From an uncultured Clostridia bacterium (GTDB lineage: Bacteria > Bacillota > Clostridia > Lachnospirales > CAG-274), in NCBI GenBank assembly GCA_944383305.1, contig CALWOZ010000014.1:1-56837 (forward strand): 56,837 bases of DNA, written 5' to 3'. Positions 53,614 through 56,837 of the stretch are shown here, in pieces; the first letter of the stretch is position 1; each line of letters opens with the position of its first letter. The position numbers were made by a program, and so were the translations under genes. The notes below the pieces were generated by a model. The model ran no database searches. It worked only from the letters and a program-made list of their open reading frames with translations, and was not told where the DNA came from.

Positions 53614-53698
53614 CAATATTACCATAAAATACTATTTATCGTATTATTATTATTTGTATATTTTTTATAAAAATTTATTTATATTTAAAAACTTTTAC

Positions 53699-53727
53699 TT
53701 TACTAACACATAAAAATTAGTTATAAT
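53699..53727 (+). promoter_or_regulatory. Promoter of the rsmD-coaD unit
   Basis: TTTACT (53699-53704) and TATAAT (53722-53727) are 17 bases apart, 35 bases before rsmD. Confidence 0.75.
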
Positions 53728-53762
53728 TAAAAAGAATAATTTAATTTGAAAGGACTGTATAT

Positions 53763-54311
53763 ATGAGAGTTATTTCTGGTTCGGCTAGAGGCTTAAAACT
53801 TAAATCACCAGAAGGACTAAATACTAGACCAACTGCTGATAGAATAAAAGAATCTTTGTTTAATATAATCTCTCCTTATATTTATGACTCCACTTTTTTA
53901 GATTTATTTAGTGGTAGTGGTGCTATTGGTATAGAAGCTTTGTCTAGAGGTGCTAAAGAAGCTAGCTTTGTAGATTTTGATATTAATAGTATAAATATAA
54001 TAAAAACTAATATATCATTAGCAAAGTTTGAACAGAAATCAACTATATATAATCTAAATGTTTTAGACGCAATAGATAAATTATCTACTGAAAATAAAAA
54101 ATTTGATATAATATTTTTAGACCCACCTTATAACAAAGGACTTTTATTACCTACTCTAAAAAAAATAGAAGAACATAAAATGCTTAAAGATGATGGTTTT
54201 ATTATTTGTGAACAACATATTGATGAACCAAAAATTGAATTAGAAACTTTATATGTATATAGAACTAAAGAATATAAAATTACTAAAATAGTTTTTTTAG
54301 AGAATAAATAA
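53763..54311 (+). CDS. rsmD: 16S rRNA (guanine966-N2)-methyltransferase RsmD
   Basis: It methylates G966 of 16S rRNA. The 182 residues begin MRVISGSARGLKLKSP, then RPTADRIKESLFNII, the SAM loop FLDLFSGSGAIGIEALSRGA, VDFDINSI, and the catalytic FLDPPYNKG. It is followed after 13 bases by coaD, the standard bacterial pair. Confidence 0.96.
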   Translation: MRVISGSARGLKLKSPEGLNTRPTADRIKESLFNIISPYIYDSTFLDLFSGSGAIGIEALSRGAKEASFVDFDINSINIIKTNISLAKFEQKSTIYNLNVLDAIDKLSTENKKFDIIFLDPPYNKGLLLPTLKKIEEHKMLKDDGFIICEQHIDEPKIELETLYVYRTKEYKITKIVFLENK

Positions 54312-54324
54312 GGAGGTTATTTCT

Positions 54325-54810
54325 TTGAAAGCAGTTTATCCAGGTAGTTTTGACCCACCTACAAATGGTCATTTAGATATTATTACTAGAGCTAGTAAGC
54401 TTACTAACACACTTATTGTAGCTGTTTTAAATAACCCTTCAAAAAATCCTATGTTTTCTACACAAGAAAAAATAGAAATGTTAAAAGAACTTACTAAAGA
54501 TATCCCCAATGTAAAAGTAGCTAGCTTCTCTGGCTTATTAGTAGACTTTTGTAAAGAAATGAATTGTAAAATAGTAATACGAGGTTTGAGAGCTTTGACA
54601 GATTTTGAATATGAATTTCAAATAGCTCTTACTAACAAAACTATGAATAAAGAAATTGAAACACTTTTTATGCCAACAGATACTCAAAATCTTTGGTTAA
54701 GTTCTAGTGTGGTTAAGGAAATAGCAATATTCGGCGGTAAATATGATGATATGGTACCTAAAATTGTAAAAGATAAATTAGAAAAAAAGATTAATAAAGG
54801 AGATTTTTAA
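54325..54810 (+). CDS. coaD: Phosphopantetheine adenylyltransferase
   Basis: It catalyses the fourth step of CoA synthesis. The 161 residues show AVYPGSFDPPTNGHLDIITRA (nucleotidyl HxGH variant NGHL), IVIRGLRALTDFEYEFQIALTN and the LWLSSSVVKEIAIFGG loop binding ATP. The start is TTG at 54325, seven bases after AAGGAGG. It is one base from the coiled-coil gene that follows. Confidence 0.96.
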   Translation: MKAVYPGSFDPPTNGHLDIITRASKLTNTLIVAVLNNPSKNPMFSTQEKIEMLKELTKDIPNVKVASFSGLLVDFCKEMNCKIVIRGLRALTDFEYEFQIALTNKTMNKEIETLFMPTDTQNLWLSSSVVKEIAIFGGKYDDMVPKIVKDKLEKKINKGDF

Positions 54811-54811
54811 T

Positions 54812-55336
54812 ATGCAAGAATATACTAAAGTAGATGATTTAATAGATGAACTATTTACTTTAATAAATGAAAGTAAAAGTGGAAGTCTATTTGGTGGTAA
54901 GGGTATAGATAAAGATGAAGCCTTTAATATATTAGAAGATATTAGATATAATTTACCTCGAGAGTTAAAAGAAGCCAAAAAAATAATAGATAATGCCGAT
55001 AAAATTATACAAGATGCTAATTTAGAAGCTAATAAAATTATTAAAATGGCTGAAGAAGAAGCTGAAAATATGGTCAGTGAACATAATATAACTAAAATGG
55101 CTAAAATTATGGAAGAAAATAAAAGAAAAGAAATGAAAGAATATGTTACAGAAATGAGAGATGGAGCTATAAGCTATGCTGATAGTTGCCTTTTAGATGT
55201 AGAAAAAATATTACAAGCTTCCTTAAATGAAATAAACTATATAACTAAAAATATGGAAGAAAGACTGTCTCAAGAACTAGAAAGAATCTATAAAAATAGA
55301 CAAGAAATAAAAATGGAAGATTTATATAATAACTAA
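54812..55336 (+). CDS. Helical (coiled-coil) protein next to coaD
   Basis: The 174-residue, highly helical protein has many Lys/Glu heptads (about 55-165: ELKEAKKIIDNADKIIQDANLEANKIIKMAEEEAENMVSEHN, shortened here) and a short N-terminal FGGKGIDKDEAFNILEDIRYNLP segment. It resembles the F0 subunit-b/DivIVA-like ATPase proteins often found after coaD in Clostridia. No membrane segment is seen, so it would be cytoplasmic. A specific function is not known. The RBS AAGGAG lies in the end of coaD. Confidence 0.75.
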   Translation: MQEYTKVDDLIDELFTLINESKSGSLFGGKGIDKDEAFNILEDIRYNLPRELKEAKKIIDNADKIIQDANLEANKIIKMAEEEAENMVSEHNITKMAKIMEENKRKEMKEYVTEMRDGAISYADSCLLDVEKILQASLNEINYITKNMEERLSQELERIYKNRQEIKMEDLYNN

Positions 55337-55375
55337 ATTTCAATAAATTTTAGGAGCTTAAAAGTGTGATTTAAA

Positions 55376-56257
55376 ATGGGTAAATATATTAAAAATAATA
55401 GAAAAATAGCACATATAGTTAGTTTAATTTCTGTAATATTATCAGCATTATTACAAACTTTTATAATTCAAGCATTTATACAACCTGCCGATTTATTATC
55501 AAGCGGATTTACAGGTGTTGCAATATTAATAGATAAAATATCAAAAACTTTTTTTAATCAAACAATATCTGTATCATTTCTATTAATAGCTTTAAACATA
55601 CCTGTTGCTCTTTTATGTTATAGAGCTATTAGCAAAAGATTTGTTTTTTATTCTCTTCTTCAAGTATTTTTTAGTAGTACATTTTTAAAAATATTTGATT
55701 TTGAACCTTTCTTTGGTACAAACGATGATATATTAAATGTTATATTTGGTGGGTTTTTATATGGTATAGGCATAGTATTAGCTTTAAAAGGACGTGCTTC
55801 TACTGGTGGTACTGATTTTATTGCTTTATATGTTTCTAATAAAAAAAGTAAATCTATTTGGAATTATGTTTTTATGTTTAATGTAGTATTATTATGTATC
55901 TTTGGTCTTTTATTTGGATGGTCTGAGGCTGGATACTCTATTCTTTTCCAATATGTTTCCACTAGAACTATATCTACGTTCCACCAAAGATATGTACGAG
56001 TTACATTACAAATGACTACTTCTAAACCAGATGAAGTTATAAACGCATACATTAAAAACTTTAGGCACGGATTATCTTGCGTAGATGCTATTGGTGGTTA
56101 TAGCAAAAAAAATGTTACTGTTATACATACAGTTGTATCTTCTTATGAAGTTCCAGACATTGTTGAAACAATGAAAATGGTAGATCCATATATAATTATT
56201 AATAGTTTTAAAACAGAACAATTTTATGGAAGATTTTATCAAGCTCCCATAGATTAA
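55376..56257 (+). CDS. YitT-family membrane protein (DUF161/DUF2179)
   Basis: The 293 residues begin with five to six membrane helices (IVSLISVILSALLQTFIIQAF, FIQPADLLSSGFTGVAILIDKIS, GRASTGGTDFIALYVSNKKSKS). They end with a cytoplasmic DUF2179 domain (YVRVTLQMTTSKPDEVINAYI, HGLSCVDAIGGYSKKNVTVIHTVV, IINSFKTEQFYGRFYQ). The ATG at 55376 has no good site: the AGGAG at 55352-55356 is 19 bases away, but seven from a GTG (55364) that is followed by a TGA. The start is thus uncertain. Confidence 0.9.
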   Translation: MGKYIKNNRKIAHIVSLISVILSALLQTFIIQAFIQPADLLSSGFTGVAILIDKISKTFFNQTISVSFLLIALNIPVALLCYRAISKRFVFYSLLQVFFSSTFLKIFDFEPFFGTNDDILNVIFGGFLYGIGIVLALKGRASTGGTDFIALYVSNKKSKSIWNYVFMFNVVLLCIFGLLFGWSEAGYSILFQYVSTRTISTFHQRYVRVTLQMTTSKPDEVINAYIKNFRHGLSCVDAIGGYSKKNVTVIHTVVSSYEVPDIVETMKMVDPYIIINSFKTEQFYGRFYQAPID

Positions 56258-56281
56258 AATTAAATATAAGTTAATTACAAA

Positions 56282-56318
56282 TAGTCAAGACTACTCATTT
56301 AACAGGTGGCCTTGACTA
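56282..56318 (+). terminator. Terminator after the YitT-family gene
   Basis: TAGTCAAG pairs with CTTGACTA, with an inner ACTACTCATTTAACAGGTGG stem-loop related to that at 1603-1632. The remaining 56258-56568 gap holds no gene. Confidence 0.7.
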
Positions 56319-56528
56319 TTTAATATTTTAGGTTGTTTCTCAATAGTTGTAGCAAAAATTTGTTCGTTATTAAAATATACTCATAAAAAATATACTTATT
56401 TTATATAACATTTAACCTAAAATATTTAAAATAATAATATATCAAAACATCTTTTATTATTTAATATTTTAAACGCCACTAAAAATGGTAAACAACCTTA
56501 TTATATTATTAATAAAATAATAGCATCA

Positions 56529-56561
56529 AAAAAAGCTATATTTTATAAATATAGCTTTTTT
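56529..56561. terminator. Terminator facing the tRNA cluster
   Basis: AAAAAAGCTATA pairs with TATAGCTTTTTT, just beyond the 3' end of the tRNA cluster, which runs on the minus strand. Confidence 0.85.
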
Positions 56562-56568
56562 AATATAG

Positions 56569-56642
<74 letters not shown>

Positions 56643-56670
56643 TCATTATTAGATTATTTAGTGAAAAAAG

Positions 56671-56752
56671 TGGGTGGAGAAGGATTCGAACCTTCGAAAG
56701 ACTAGCTAACAGATTTACAGTCTGCCCCCTTTGGCCACTCGGGAATCCACCC
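56671..56752 (-). tRNA. tRNA-Tyr (GTA)
   Basis: Acceptor GGGTGGA/TCCACCC, anticodon GTA in GACTGTAAATC, a long variable arm (TTAGCTAGTCTTTCG region) and the T-arm GAAGGTTCGAATCCTTC. The long variable arm fits bacterial tRNA-Tyr. No CCA is encoded. Confidence 0.93.
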
Positions 56753-56761
56753 TTAATATAA

Positions 56762-56834
56762 AGCCGATGAAGGGACTCGAACCCCCAACCTGCTGATTAC
56801 AAGTCAGCTGCTCTGCCAGTTGAGCCACATCGGC
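56762..56834 (-). tRNA. tRNA-Thr (TGT)
   Basis: Acceptor GCCGATG/CATCGGC, anticodon TGT in GACTTGTAATC, T-arm GGGGGTTCGAGTCCC(T). It is the most upstream member of this cluster in the window; more tRNAs may lie beyond the edge. Confidence 0.93.
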
Positions 56835-56837
56835 TTA

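Overview
This window looks like a chromosomal segment of a very AT-rich, Gram-positive, endospore-forming anaerobe of the class Clostridia. The evidence is seen in the sequence: strong AGGAGG-type ribosome binding sites, an uninterrupted sporulation sigma-K gene, a CotH-family protein, a GerS-like germination lipoprotein next to alr, PTS sugar uptake and an initiator tRNA-Met/Tyr/Thr cluster. A Lachnospirales-like placement is inference only. About 50 protein genes are supported, most on the minus strand from 2 to 49 kb and on the plus strand from 49.4 to 56.3 kb.

Layout. 0.1-4.1 kb: a decayed gene, a Zn-ribbon membrane protein overlapping 5-formyltetrahydrofolate cyclo-ligase, then a higher-GC foreign patch with two immunity-type genes (SMI1/KNR4 and DUF4241), bordered by an IS200 TnpA remnant and a tyrosine-recombinase remnant. 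4.2-9.5 kb: CotH / DUF4956 / VTC-domain genes divergent from a two-component system. 9.8-14.2 kb: a redox/carbonyl-stress cluster (Fe-alcohol dehydrogenase, flavodoxin, aldo-keto reductase, decarboxylase-cupin) with a divergent MerR regulator and a textbook 19-bp-spacer MerR promoter. 14.3-28.1 kb: sigK, a 26-residue membrane peptide, rsmA (ksgA), a dead hydrolase, alaS, dnaB-rplI-gdpP, a MazG-like protein, a YihY-like protein, an acetyltransferase and a D,D-carboxypeptidase. 28.3-32.2 kb: trehalose operon treB-treC-treR. 32.3-37.6 kb: a secreted ORF broken by TGA, a heterodimeric ABC exporter and an AraC regulator. 38-40.4 kb: gerS-like, alr and mazF. 40.6-45.9 kb: alpha-glucoside PTS, GH4 glycosidase and two tandem RpiR regulators. 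46.8-49.3 kb: ynbB, miaA, rpmB. 49.4-56.3 kb: Asp23, fakA, recG, rsmD, coaD, a coiled-coil protein and a YitT-family protein. 56.5 kb to the end: tRNAs.

The most unusual content is non-coding. A 222-230 bp structured element without an ORF occurs three times (37.7, 42.2 and 46.5 kb). Each copy sits inside a rho-independent terminator, and the local terminator hairpin is duplicated on both sides as a 21-40 bp direct repeat. All three have the same orientation relative to the upstream gene, and one internal stem shows compensatory base changes between copies. A second, about 60 bp repeat family with at least eight full or partial copies also sits beside terminators.

Other points: two genes appear to start at AUU behind good ribosome binding sites (rsmA and an anchored protein at 20.7-21.3 kb). 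No intact full-size gene ends in TGA. MazF has no antitoxin upstream but has an inverted repeat and a 16-codon ORF there. GdpP lacks its usual membrane segments.
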